Shown in pieces: positions 27,266 to 35,263 of a DNA stretch of 64,000 nucleotides. A program made the position numbers and the translations under genes. Within the stretch, counting starts at the first letter, position 1, and every line of letters begins with the position of its first letter. Source of the stretch: Anaerolineales bacterium UBA5195 (GTDB taxonomy: Bacteria; Chloroflexota; Anaerolineae; Anaerolineales; Villigracilaceae); assembly GCA_002412925.1 (NCBI GenBank), contig DHVZ01000053.1, forward strand, positions 27,145 through 91,144, given 5' to 3'. The notes below the pieces were generated by a model, which saw nothing but the letters and a program-made list of their open reading frames with translations, was not told the origin of the DNA and did no database searches.

Positions 27266-27948
27266 AAGGCCAGGGTCTCCTCGGCGGGATGATGGATGGC
27301 GGTGTGCAGAGGGGTGTCGCGCAGGGTATAGCGGCGTCCTTCGGTGTCGCGCAGTTCGTTGACCAGGTCAGAGAAGCGCGGCAGGTCGTCGGTTTCATAA
27401 ACGACCACGAATTCCTGGTTTTGCAGGCCGAACGAGTAGAGCAGCAACTGGCTGATGTCTTCATACTGTTTGCCAATCCGGATGTGCTCGTTCATCATGC
27501 CCTGGCGGGCTTCGCGGCTCATCAGGTACCATTCGGTGGTTTTGCTGAAGGGGTAAACAATCAGGTACGGCTGGCGGGCTTCGGCAAACGGGTCCATTTC
27601 CTGCTTCGAGCGCGCTTTGGAATACTGCGATGGGCGGGTAAAGCCCCAGAGTGAATCCTTGATTTCGACAAGATGACGATATGGGGCGTTGGCGCGCGCA
27701 AATTTCTCGAAGAAAGCGGCGGCGTCCCCTTTTTCATCCGCGGTGATGGCCGACCAGATCAGCAGGTCGAGGCCGCTTTCGGTGGCCTGGTACACATCCA
27801 CCTTTTGGGCAGCCCCGCGCAGGGCCGAGAGCCAGTTTTTGTGAAAGTCGGCGCGTTCAGCAGAGGGGAGCGCCCAATAGGCGTCCTTGAACGCGACCAG
27901 GGCATAATGATTTAATGTGCGGTGGGTGATTTCGTCGCTATTTTCCAT
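27256..27948 (-). CDS. hemQ: Coproheme decarboxylase (HemQ/ChdC, chlorite-dismutase family)
   Basis: A 230-residue chlorite-dismutase-like protein. The active Tyr is in VYPFSKTTEWY (YPxSK) and the proximal His in MMNEHIRIGKQY; the C-terminal YSFGLQNQEFVVVYE and LRDTPLHT blocks are HemQ-like rather than chlorite-dismutase-like. It decarboxylates coproheme to heme b using peroxide. The ATG at 27948 is used because upstream codons lie inside the radical SAM gene. It starts only two bases after that gene's stop. Confidence 0.92.
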   Translation of the reverse strand: MENSDEITHRTLNHYALVAFKDAYWALPSAERADFHKNWLSALRGAAQKVDVYQATESGLDLLIWSAITADEKGDAAAFFEKFARANAPYRHLVEIKDSLWGFTRPSQYSKARSKQEMDPFAEARQPYLIVYPFSKTTEWYLMSREARQGMMNEHIRIGKQYEDISQLLLYSFGLQNQEFVVVYETDDLPRFSDLVNELRDTEGRRYTLRDTPLHTAIHHPAEETLALWK

Positions 27949-27950
27949 CT

Positions 27951-29099
27951 TCAGGCAGCCTTTGGTTGGTAGATACAAGCCGGGTCGGTTTCGAGGTAGT
28001 CGCCGGTGACGCCATAGGCGCGTCCGCGCTGGCCGCCGCATACGTCGCGGTATTCGCAGATACCGCAGCGGCCTTTCAGTTTGGTCACGTCACGCAGGTC
28101 TTTGAAAATTGGCGAGTTGCGGTAAACATCCACGATATCGTCCGTGCGGGTATTCCCGGCCGTGACCGGCAAAAAGCCCGAAGGCTGGATGTCGCCGACG
28201 TGCGAGATGAACAGGAAACCGTTGCCATCGTTAACGCCCCTGGTCGGGCGGTTGAGTCCATCCGCATACTGGAAACCCGCCCCCTGGAAGGTGACCGGTT
28301 TGTCCGCGCCCTGTTCGGCGCGTTTGCGCTGGATGGCCAAGCGGCGGTACATCGGCGCAGCGGTGGATTTGATGTCAAAAGGCGCATTTTGCGACAGGTC
28401 GTAGAGCCAGTTGAAGACCTGCTCATGCTGTTCGGCGCTGATCATGCTCTCCACCTGGGCGCGCCCGGTCGGAACCAGGAAAAAGAGCGACCACTGCACG
28501 GCGTTGACTTCCTGGATGAACTGAACCATCTCGGGCAGGATGTCCACGTTGTGTTTGGCGACGGTGGTGTTGACCTGCACGCTGACGCCGATCTCCTGCG
28601 CGCGGTGCAGGATGTCCATCGTGCGCTGCCAGGAGCCGGGAACCTGCCGAAAAGCGTCATGGATTTCGGCGCGGGGCGCGTCCAACGAGAGCGCAATCCG
28701 CCGAATACCGGCATCACGAACTTTTTCGAGCCGCTCTTTGGTCGGCAGGGCGGTGGCAGTCGGGGTCAGCGAGCAGCGCAGGCCCTTCTCCGTAGCGTAT
28801 GCAATCAATTCGTGCAGATCCCGGCGCATCATCGGGTCGCCGCCGGTAAAGATCAGGATCGGATTGTTGCCAAAATCGGCAATCCGGTCAATCAGTTGAA
28901 AGGCTTCGTCAGTCTTGAGTTCGTTCGGGTCGGGATGATGCATCGCGTCAGCCCGGCAATGCACACAGGCATAGGCGCAGGCGCGGGTCACTTCCCAGGC
29001 GATGGTAAAGGGCGCCAGGTTGAAATCGGCATGGACCATGTGCTGGTTGTGCAGGCTGCGTTCAGCGGCAGCGCGGGGGGTGAGGGTTTCTAAAGTCAT
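27951..29099 (-). CDS. Radical SAM/SPASM protein, AhbD-like, in heme operon
   Basis: A 382-residue radical SAM enzyme. The 4Fe-4S site is CAYACVHC (CxxxCxxC) near residue 38, with GGDPMMR following, and a C-terminal SPASM-type cluster has cysteines in GRCGICEYRDVCGG and DPACIY. ATG 29099 is preceded by AAGGAT; an extension to 29192 would consist of repeat-encoded residues. Relatives include AhbC/AhbD, which modify heme precursors without oxygen. Next to hemQ, an oxygen-independent coproheme decarboxylase is the most attractive role, but this is inference. Confidence 0.82.
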   Translation of the reverse strand: MTLETLTPRAAAERSLHNQHMVHADFNLAPFTIAWEVTRACAYACVHCRADAMHHPDPNELKTDEAFQLIDRIADFGNNPILIFTGGDPMMRRDLHELIAYATEKGLRCSLTPTATALPTKERLEKVRDAGIRRIALSLDAPRAEIHDAFRQVPGSWQRTMDILHRAQEIGVSVQVNTTVAKHNVDILPEMVQFIQEVNAVQWSLFFLVPTGRAQVESMISAEQHEQVFNWLYDLSQNAPFDIKSTAAPMYRRLAIQRKRAEQGADKPVTFQGAGFQYADGLNRPTRGVNDGNGFLFISHVGDIQPSGFLPVTAGNTRTDDIVDVYRNSPIFKDLRDVTKLKGRCGICEYRDVCGGQRGRAYGVTGDYLETDPACIYQPKAA

Positions 29100-29112
29100 G
29101 TTCAATCCTTTT

Positions 29113-29176
29113 GTCGAAGGTCGAAAGTCAAAGGTTAGATCAGCCGGCTTTCGACTTTTGACTTTTGACCTTCGAC
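29113..29176. repeat. Palindromic heptad repeat between hemB and radical SAM gene
   Basis: Left arm: GTCGAAG, GTCGAAA, GTCAAAG at 29113-29133. Right arm: CTTTCGA, CTTTTGA, CTTTTGA, CCTTCGA at 29148-29175. The arms are inverted copies made of 7-base units and could fold into a long hairpin in the transcript, just ahead of the radical SAM start. Confidence 0.7.
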
Positions 29177-29179
29177 GGT

Positions 29180-30196
29180 TTATTTGAGCCACTTCGCTGC
29201 CTCAACGGCGTGATAGGTAATGATCAAATCGGCTCCGGCGCGCTTCATGCCGGTCAGGGTTTCGATGGTTACTTTGGCTTCATCAATCCAGCCGTTGGCC
29301 GCGGCGGCCTTGATCATGGCATACTCGCCGCTGACGTTGTAGGCCGCCAGCGGCAGTTCGGGGAAGGCGTCCTTGACCACCCGGATGACATCCAGATAAG
29401 CCAGGGCCGGCTTGACCATCAGCATATCCGCGCCTTCGTCCACATCCAATGCGGCTTCGCGCAGGGCTTCGCGGACATTGGCGGGGTCCATCTGGTGAGA
29501 CTTGCGGTCACCAAATTTCGGCGCGCCTTCGGCGGCATCCCGGAACGGGCCGTAAAAGGCCGAGGCATACTTGACCGCATACGACAAGATCGGTGTATTT
29601 TCGAATCCGCGTTCATCCAGCGCGCCGCGGATTGCGGCAACCATGCCATCGATCATGCCCGATGGGGCCACAATATCCGCGCCGCATTCGGCGTGTGAAA
29701 GCGCCACCTTGCCGAGGATGTTGAGGGTTTCATCGTTCAAAACGTATCCATCCGACGGGCGCAAAATGCCGCAATGGCCATGATCGGTATATTCGCACAG
29801 GCAGACATCCGTCACCACCACCATATCTGGAATATTCCGTTTAATCGCCTTAATCGCCTGTTGAACGATTCCGTCATCGGCAAAGTTCTCCAACCCAAGC
29901 GGATCTTTCTGGGCCGGGATGCCAAACAGAATCACGGACGGGATGCCCAGGCTGAAAGCGGATTCCGCTTCGCGCACCGCTTCATCGACCGATAACTGGG
30001 CCACCCCCGGCATCGAGCGGATCTCCGTCCGCCCCGAGCCATGCCGCACGAACAACGGGTAGATGAAATCACGGGCATTCAGTTCCGTCTCGCGTACCAT
30101 TGCGCGGATGCCAGGAGATGTGCGCAAACGCCTGGGGCGGGTGATGAGCGATTGGCGATTGGTAATTTGTTCTTGTTTATCAAGTTCCTTCGACAC
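29180..30196 (-). CDS. hemB: Porphobilinogen synthase (delta-aminolevulinate dehydratase)
   Basis: A 338-residue TIM barrel. The zinc-binding cysteines are in DVCLCEYTDHGHCG, Schiff-base lysines are in the YGPFRDAAEG-following and MVKPALAYLD regions, and the N-terminal RPRRLRTSPGIR arm is present. It condenses two aminolevulinates into porphobilinogen and should be zinc-dependent. It overlaps hemD by 17 bases. Residues ITNRQSLIT near the N-terminus are encoded by 7-base repeats, ahead of the conserved arm. Confidence 0.96.
   Translation of the reverse strand: MSKELDKQEQITNRQSLITRPRRLRTSPGIRAMVRETELNARDFIYPLFVRHGSGRTEIRSMPGVAQLSVDEAVREAESAFSLGIPSVILFGIPAQKDPLGLENFADDGIVQQAIKAIKRNIPDMVVVTDVCLCEYTDHGHCGILRPSDGYVLNDETLNILGKVALSHAECGADIVAPSGMIDGMVAAIRGALDERGFENTPILSYAVKYASAFYGPFRDAAEGAPKFGDRKSHQMDPANVREALREAALDVDEGADMLMVKPALAYLDVIRVVKDAFPELPLAAYNVSGEYAMIKAAAANGWIDEAKVTIETLTGMKRAGADLIITYHAVEAAKWLK
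30143..30163. repeat. Heptad repeat at hemB N-terminus (GATnnGn units)
   Basis: GATGAGC, GATTGGC and GATTGGT follow at 7-base steps, encoding the variable residues before the conserved RPRRLR arm of HemB. The run is shorter and less certain than the other heptad arrays here. Confidence 0.5.
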
Positions 30197-30950
30197 ATTG
30201 TCTCCATTCGCGAATTACTTCCAGTAGTCCTTCTGTTGTGTATTCCTGGGCTAAAACAGCCACATCAAAACCTTCCTCGCGCGCCGCATTCTCTGTGATT
30301 GGCCCGATACAGGCGATTTTGGGATTCCCGGGCAGGTTTAACGGGTCTAGCCCATTCTGGCGGGTAATTTGGGCAAAATTTTGCACGGTGGACGGGCTGG
30401 TGAAAGTAACCCAATCGACACCAGCCTTGAGCGCGGCCAGGCCTTCGGCGTCCACTTCCGCGGGCAGGGTCTGATAGACGATAATTTCGTGCGCCAGCCC
30501 GCCCCCCGAAACGATGGCTTTGGGCAGCGCCTGGCGGGCAATCTCGGCGCGCGGGAGCAGGACCCACTTTCTGCGCAGGTCGCCCAAACCCGGCAGGATC
30601 GCCTCGCCGACAAATTCATCCGGCACGAACTGCGGCGCCATGCCGTATTTGCGCAGGGTCTCTGCGGTCTTTGGGCCGACGGCGGCAATTTTGACATGGC
30701 CCAGCAGAGGCGAAGCATGCTTCGTCCCTACAATTGCAATGCGGTCAAAGACCACATCCACCGCGTTGACCGAGGTGAAAACCAGCCAGGCGTAGCGCTC
30801 AATTTCAGACAGGGCTTTATCCAACTCGCTGAAATCGTCCACCGGATGGATTTCGATGACCGGAAAATAAACCGGCTCGAACCCGGACTGCTGCAGGGCT
30901 GTGCCAAACTCGGCGGATTGGGCGCGCGGGCGGGTGATGAGTACTTTCAT
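30180..30950 (-). CDS. hemD: Uroporphyrinogen-III synthase
   Basis: A 256-residue two-domain protein: MKVLITRPRAQSAEFG at the start, WLVFTSVNAVDVVFDR in domain 1, AAVGPKTAETLRKYG and VTFTSPSTVQNFAQ later, all typical of HemD. It closes hydroxymethylbilane with D-ring inversion. The bases before its ATG are entirely 7-base repeats (30951-30992), so no purine-rich ribosome-binding site is visible. Translation may depend on coupling from hemC. Confidence 0.93.
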   Translation of the reverse strand: MKVLITRPRAQSAEFGTALQQSGFEPVYFPVIEIHPVDDFSELDKALSEIERYAWLVFTSVNAVDVVFDRIAIVGTKHASPLLGHVKIAAVGPKTAETLRKYGMAPQFVPDEFVGEAILPGLGDLRRKWVLLPRAEIARQALPKAIVSGGGLAHEIIVYQTLPAEVDAEGLAALKAGVDWVTFTSPSTVQNFAQITRQNGLDPLNLPGNPKIACIGPITENAAREEGFDVAVLAQEYTTEGLLEVIREWRQCVEGT

Positions 30951-30992
30951 AGTATTCAGTATTCAGTATTCAGTGTTCAGTATTCAGTGGTC
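30951..30992. repeat. Heptad repeat array hemC-hemD (AGTnnTC units)
   Basis: Six units at exact 7-base spacing: AGTATTC three times, AGTGTTC, AGTATTC, AGTGGTC. The array fills the space between hemD's ATG and hemC. It also supplies hemC's stop codon and last residues (LTTEY). Confidence 0.85.
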
Positions 30993-31897
30993 AGTTCGAG
31001 AATGGCGCGCGCGCCTTGAGGTATGGCTTTTTGGGCAAGTTCTTTCCCGAGTTTTTCAGAATCGGTTCCTTCGTCAATGACTTTCACGACCTTTTTCCCA
31101 TCCAGCGAAATCACCAGGCCGGTTAGACTAATGACTGATGACTGGTTACTGGTTACTGCATACGCCCCCACCGGCAGCGCGCACCCGCCGCCGAGGCCGC
31201 GCAGAAACGCGCGTTCGGCAGTGACCGCCTTTCGGGTGGAGTCATCTTCCAGCGCGGCGAGCAGGTTGAGGGTCGCAGCGTCCTCGGCGCGGCACTGCAC
31301 GGCCAGGGCGCCCTGTCCGGGTGCGGGCAGCATCACGTCCAGCGAAAGCCACTCGGTAATGTGTTCATCCAGACCCAGGCGGGTCAGGCCGGCTCCGGCC
31401 AGGATGATGGCATCGTATTGACCCTCCAGGGCCTTGCGCAGGCGGGTATCGACATTACCGCGCAGGGATTGGGTGGTCACATCCGGTCGTTGCGCCAAAA
31501 TTTGGGCCGCGCGGCGCAGACTGGAAGTGCCGACCACCGCCCCGGCGGGCAGGGTGGCGAGGGTGAATCCGTTGGCAGAAATGAGCGCGTCGCGCACTTC
31601 GGCGCGGGCGGGAATGCTGCCCACCGTCAGCCCGGCAGGGTTTTCGACGGGCAAATCCTTGAGCGAGTGCACGGCGCAATGCACCGCGCCGGAGAGCAGT
31701 TCGCTCTCAAGCTCCTGGGTAAAAACACCCTTGCCGCCAATTTCGGGCAGGGGTTTGTCGAGAATTTTGTCGCCCTGGGTGGTAATGATTTTTTCCTCGC
31801 ACTCCAGCCCAGGGTGGGCGGCTTGCAGGGCGGCAATCACCCACTGGGTCTGCCAGCGGGCCAGGGCGGAGGGGCGGGTGGCGAAAATGAGTTTCAT
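30977..31897 (-). CDS. hemC: Hydroxymethylbilane synthase (porphobilinogen deaminase)
   Basis: A 306-residue enzyme with the dipyrromethane-cofactor Cys in LGGGCALPVGAYA, plus SLKDLPVE and GTSSLRRAAQ. It polymerises four porphobilinogens. In domain 3 the residues SNQSSVISLTGLVIS are encoded by a 7-base repeat run (31127-31161), and the last residues by another. It starts six bases before the hemA stop region, so hemA and hemC are cotranscribed. Confidence 0.95.
   Translation of the reverse strand: MKLIFATRPSALARWQTQWVIAALQAAHPGLECEEKIITTQGDKILDKPLPEIGGKGVFTQELESELLSGAVHCAVHSLKDLPVENPAGLTVGSIPARAEVRDALISANGFTLATLPAGAVVGTSSLRRAAQILAQRPDVTTQSLRGNVDTRLRKALEGQYDAIILAGAGLTRLGLDEHITEWLSLDVMLPAPGQGALAVQCRAEDAATLNLLAALEDDSTRKAVTAERAFLRGLGGGCALPVGAYAVTSNQSSVISLTGLVISLDGKKVVKVIDEGTDSEKLGKELAQKAIPQGARAILELTTEY
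31127..31161. repeat. Heptad repeat inside hemC (ACTnnTn units)
   Basis: ACTAATG, ACTGATG, ACTGGTT, ACTGGTT, ACTGCAT follow at 7-base steps. On the coding strand they read as AGTnnnC units, the same family as at 26054 and 30951. The run encodes part of HemC domain 3 in frame. Confidence 0.78.
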
Positions 31898-31903
31898 GGC
31901 AAA

Positions 31904-33235
31904 TCAATCAGTAGCGGTAGAAATTGGGCAGGTTGAGCCAGAGAGTCCGCAAAGCCCATTGCCGCCCTTCAGCCCAAACAAGGTGCGGGTGACGGTGGCA
32001 TATTCGGGAGCGTGCGGACAGGTGGCTTCGGCGCGCAGGCGGCGCGTAGGCTGGTCGAGCAGTTTCTTGACCAGCGCCTGGGTCAGGGCTTCGATGCGCT
32101 CCCTTTCCGTATCGGTCAGGTCGGGCAGACGGCGCAGGGTCTTGGCAAGTTCTTCGCTGCGGATAATTTCTGCGCGCTCATGCATGGCGGTGATAATCGG
32201 GAGCATATCAAGCGAGTGAAAATATTCGATGAACTTGTCCACTTCTTCGGCCAGGATGGCTTGCACATGCGGAATTTCAGCGGCGCGCATGGCCAATGAT
32301 TGCTCCAGGTGCGCGTTCAGGTTGTCAATGTCGTGCAAGCGCACGTTGGGGACATGGGCCGTCTCATCTTCGATATCGCGCGGTACGGCAATATCGATCA
32401 GCACCAGCGGGCGACCCGGACGCTGCGCCATCGCCGCAGCTACCATCTCAGCATGGATGATGGTGTGCGGCGCGCCGGTGGACGAGATCAGGATGTCAGC
32501 GCGCACCAGGACAGATTCCAGATTCTCGAAGGTGTCCGCCGTTGCGTTCCAGCGGTCGGCCAGGGCGTGAGCACGCTCGAGGGTGCGGTTGACCACTGTC
32601 AACCGTTCTGCGCCGCGTTTTCGCAGGGCCTCGACGGCCAGTTCAGCCATTTCACCTGCTCCCAGGATGACGATTTGGGCGGTGCGGATGTCTTGTACCG
32701 AGCGTTCGCACAGCCCGGCTGCCAGCGAGGAAACCGAAGCCGGACTGCGGCTGATGGCGGTCTCGGTGCGGACGCGTTTTCCGGCATGGATGGCGGCCTG
32801 AAACAGGCGGGAGAGAAGCGGGCCGGTCGCGCCGACACCGCGCGCCAGTTCCAGGGCGCGGGTTACCTGTCCTAAAATCTGCGGTTCGCCCAAGACGAGA
32901 GAGTCCAGGCCGGCTGCAACCTCGAACAAATGCCGAACAGCTTCAACGTCCGCATGGCGATACAAATGAGAGTGAAACTCACTGACCGGCACGCCACGCG
33001 CATCGGCTAAAAAAGCCTCCAGCCCGGCAAATGATCTGCGGCTGGAGGCGGCGTAAACCTCGGTGCGATTACAGGTGGAAACGATCAGCATCTCCGCGAT
33101 GGCGGGAACTTCGCTTACATGGTCATGGCTCTGGCGGGCAAGCGCGGCGCGCACCTGCTCTTCGCTGAATGCCAGCTTTTCGCGCAGATGGACGGGAGCT
33201 GTGGTGTGATTGATGCCGATGGAGAGTATGTGCAT
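31904..33235 (-). CDS. hemA: Glutamyl-tRNA reductase
   Basis: A 443-residue enzyme; the catalytic Cys lies in VSTCNRTEVYA, the NADPH domain has ILGAGEMAELA and ISSTGAPHTI, and a helical dimerisation domain forms the C-terminus. It reduces glutamyl-tRNA to glutamate-1-semialdehyde, committing carbon to tetrapyrroles. It is the first gene of the operon, consistent with control of flux at this point. The last 20 residues after the helical domain look unconserved. No strong ribosome-binding site precedes the ATG. Confidence 0.95.
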   Translation of the reverse strand: MHILSIGINHTTAPVHLREKLAFSEEQVRAALARQSHDHVSEVPAIAEMLIVSTCNRTEVYAASSRRSFAGLEAFLADARGVPVSEFHSHLYRHADVEAVRHLFEVAAGLDSLVLGEPQILGQVTRALELARGVGATGPLLSRLFQAAIHAGKRVRTETAISRSPASVSSLAAGLCERSVQDIRTAQIVILGAGEMAELAVEALRKRGAERLTVVNRTLERAHALADRWNATADTFENLESVLVRADILISSTGAPHTIIHAEMVAAAMAQRPGRPLVLIDIAVPRDIEDETAHVPNVRLHDIDNLNAHLEQSLAMRAAEIPHVQAILAEEVDKFIEYFHSLDMLPIITAMHERAEIIRSEELAKTLRRLPDLTDTERERIEALTQALVKKLLDQPTRRLRAEATCPHAPEYATVTRTLFGLKGGNGLCGLSGSTCPISTATD

Positions 33236-33326
33236 GGAAAAGTTGAATTCAAGGTTTCAATAAGGTTAATGGTAGTGCGCGTTTTCGGATAGTAGCTTTT
33301 TGTAAGATTTGCATTAGCAAAACATT

Positions 33327-33366
33327 AAATTCGATTAGCGTTTTATAAGAAACACTAATCGAATTT
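33327..33366. promoter_or_regulatory. 12-bp palindrome upstream of hemA
   Basis: AAATTCGATTAG at 33327-33338 is perfectly inverted as CTAATCGAATTT at 33355-33366, and the stem can extend by a few pairs toward an ATAA loop. It lies about 90 bp before hemA. It may be an operator or leader hairpin for the heme operon. The rest of the 335-bp gap shows no gene. Confidence 0.45.
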
Positions 33367-33504
33367 GAGAATTCTGGTCGTTGTTAGGGGCTGCGATTTT
33401 TTTTAGCGATAAGGCATACATTCGACCATCTTGATAAAGAAGGCTATTTAGCGATTGGTTTCCTTGTTTGCTTGACCCATACGCCAAATCCTAGTAAATT
33501 AAAC

Positions 33505-33536
33505 GAAATCGCCCCTGCGTCACCAGGAGCGATTTC
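33505..33536 (-). terminator. Intrinsic terminator behind the SWIM gene / Wadjet operon
   Basis: GAAATCGC-CCCTG and CAGG-A-GCGATTTC form a 13-position stem with one mismatch and a loop CGTCAC. On the minus strand it is followed by GTTTAATTTAC. It lies 35 bp beyond the SWIM gene stop. Confidence 0.65.
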
Positions 33537-33570
33537 ATGCAACTCTTTGTACCTTACGATAACTCTGTGA

Positions 33571-33939
33571 TCAGAGTGTTTTTTCATGCCTCAGCCTCTT
33601 CTCTACTAAGATAAACTGCCTATTTTTGTAACTACTCAGGCTTGCTATGCCTGAGTAGTTACGATATTTCAGCAGAAGCGCAAAGATGTGTTTGCAATCG
33701 CCATCCCCATCATACGGGCAGGTGCAGGAAGTCGAAATGATACCGTTTTCGTCCAATTCCACGCGCAGGGAGTAGTGACCGCCGCTGCCAGAACACATGG
33801 ATGTAAGCGCAATTCCACCGGGCGTGGTTTGCCAGGCAGGGCTGTAAATCGCCCCGGCAAGATAGTATTCGCGCCCGCGCTCGTAGCTGCGGTCATTTGC
33901 CTGTTCGTGGATAAGTTCTTCAGTCAATTTGATCGTCAT
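33571..33939 (-). CDS. SWIM zinc-finger protein, Wadjet operon
   Basis: A 122-residue protein with a single SWIM-type zinc site, CTCPYDGDGDCKH (CxCx8CxH), near residues 72-84. The front half (SYERGREYYLAGAI) is the usual lead-in of SWIM proteins, but the long helicase or C-terminal domains of bigger relatives are absent. GAGGAG precedes the ATG. It begins 26 bp after jetD and is likely cotranscribed. SWIM domains bind DNA or proteins; a part in plasmid recognition is speculation. Confidence 0.8.
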   Translation of the reverse strand: MTIKLTEELIHEQANDRSYERGREYYLAGAIYSPAWQTTPGGIALTSMCSGSGGHYSLRVELDENGIISTSCTCPYDGDGDCKHIFALLLKYRNYSGIASLSSYKNRQFILVEKRLRHEKTL

Positions 33940-33965
33940 AGGTCTCCTCGTTTGGATTTCCTGTT

Positions 33966-35249
33966 TTACCCGGTTTCCACGCCCTCCTGCTCCAACTTCA
34001 CCCCGCGCTTTAGCAAATACTCTATCACCGGGCGCACATCGCGCAGTTCGGGACGGATGAGAAGTTTTTTTAGGTTGGTTTTGTCAGCAGCAGTTAGCGG
34101 GCGGGAGCGTTCGTAGTTGGCCTCGAGAGTGGCGATATCCATGCGATAGGGCTGGATACGCTCATCGACCAGGCGGCGCAGTTGGCTGAGGATGTTGAAT
34201 CCGCCGTAATCGAGGTCAGACCAGTGATAGATGGGGGTTGAATCGGGGATCAGGCGCAGGAGGCGGCGGATGCCGGGGGAGGAGTTGCCGTAGGTGCAGA
34301 TTGTTGCGTGTCGCGTGTCGCGTCCACTCTGCTTCTCTACGGGATGATATGTTCCGTGTTTTCGCACAAATTCGTGAAAAGTGGTCAGGTTTTCGATAGA
34401 GAGAACCGCCCCCGCATGGATTTCGACGCTTTGCAGGCTGGCGGTTTGGGCGGCAGGGAAACCGATGGATGGGCTGAAGCCGCCCAGGCTGAGGATTTCG
34501 CCGCTCTCGAGGGTCAGTTGCCAGTTGCCGGCCAGGTGCAAGTAGTTTGGGTTAGGGACGAGGTTCAGTTCGCGTAAAACTTCCTCAGCGGAAAGGCGTT
34601 TCCATTCAGAGTTGCCGAGACGGGCAAGGCTGACAAGCTGGTTTTTCAGCATTTCGAGGCGTTTGCTGTCGTTGAAAACGCGCACGCTAAAAACGCGGTA
34701 GGGGGTTTCGGCCTGGAGTGCGGATAAAGCCTCCATCACGGTCAGTAGGTCGGTGTCCAGGTCAGTGTCGATCAGGCTAAAAGGGGAGGGGGATTTCCCA
34801 GCGTGTAGATTGTTCAAAACTTGGCGCAAAGCGCGGGCGCACCAGTCGTCAACAAAGCGGAATTTATCGGCGAGGAGCAGGGATTCGAGACGGGTGCGTT
34901 GGTCGGTGAGGGCAGAACGATGAATGAGTTCGTAGGTGTGTGGTGCGCGTTCCGTTTTTAGGGTGACGGAGGCAAGTAGGTGACCAGTTTCGCCGGGAAT
35001 CCAGGCAAGTTTCAGAAGACCAACACGCTCCAAGATTTGGAATTGTTCATTCGAAGAGAGACGTGCATCAGGGTCAGTTTGCGAAAAATAAGCGGGTAGA
35101 GAAAGGTCGGCAAGAATGACTTTGATCGATCGGTGTAGCGTCGTCTGCGTCTCGCTTTTAGATCTGCGGCGTTCGTAGATGTCGAGCAAAAGATTGAGCA
35201 CGACCATCACATCTGGCGCAGGGGTAAAAGTCACTTCCATCTCAGTCAT
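33966..35249 (-). CDS. jetD: Wadjet protein JetD (DUF3322/DUF2220, TOPRIM-like nuclease)
   Basis: A 427-residue protein with an N-terminal winged-helix-rich half and a C-terminal TOPRIM-type core: the acidic residue in LSIENLTTFHEF and the DxD-type pair in YHWSDLDYGGF (about residues 285-350). In Wadjet systems JetD is the nuclease that cuts circular DNA extruded by JetABC. A 7-base repeat run inserts residues RDTRHA before the CTYGNSSPG strand. It starts 14 bp after jetC. Confidence 0.88.
   Translation of the reverse strand: MTEMEVTFTPAPDVMVVLNLLLDIYERRRSKSETQTTLHRSIKVILADLSLPAYFSQTDPDARLSSNEQFQILERVGLLKLAWIPGETGHLLASVTLKTERAPHTYELIHRSALTDQRTRLESLLLADKFRFVDDWCARALRQVLNNLHAGKSPSPFSLIDTDLDTDLLTVMEALSALQAETPYRVFSVRVFNDSKRLEMLKNQLVSLARLGNSEWKRLSAEEVLRELNLVPNPNYLHLAGNWQLTLESGEILSLGGFSPSIGFPAAQTASLQSVEIHAGAVLSIENLTTFHEFVRKHGTYHPVEKQSGRDTRHATICTYGNSSPGIRRLLRLIPDSTPIYHWSDLDYGGFNILSQLRRLVDERIQPYRMDIATLEANYERSRPLTAADKTNLKKLLIRPELRDVRPVIEYLLKRGVKLEQEGVETG
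34306..34326. repeat. Heptad repeat inside jetD (GCGTGTC units)
   Basis: GCGTGTC, GCGTGTC and GCGTCCA at 7-base steps, in frame, encode GRDTRHA in a loop between two conserved TOPRIM strands of JetD. Confidence 0.65.
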
Positions 35250-35263
35250 CCCACGGAACGCGA

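Noticed and set aside
27256..27948. True chlorite dismutase
   Set aside because: The YPxSK and C-terminal YSFG...EF blocks and the heme operon context fit HemQ; no perchlorate genes occur.
27966..29093. Long plus-strand open frame (375 codons) opposite the radical SAM gene
   Set aside because: It is a GC-skew shadow: no domain content, while the opposite strand has clear 4Fe-4S and SPASM motifs and sits in an operon.
28000..31200. Possible CRISPR array from the regularly repeated short sequences
   Set aside because: Units are 7 bp, contiguous and without spacers, and there are no cas genes.
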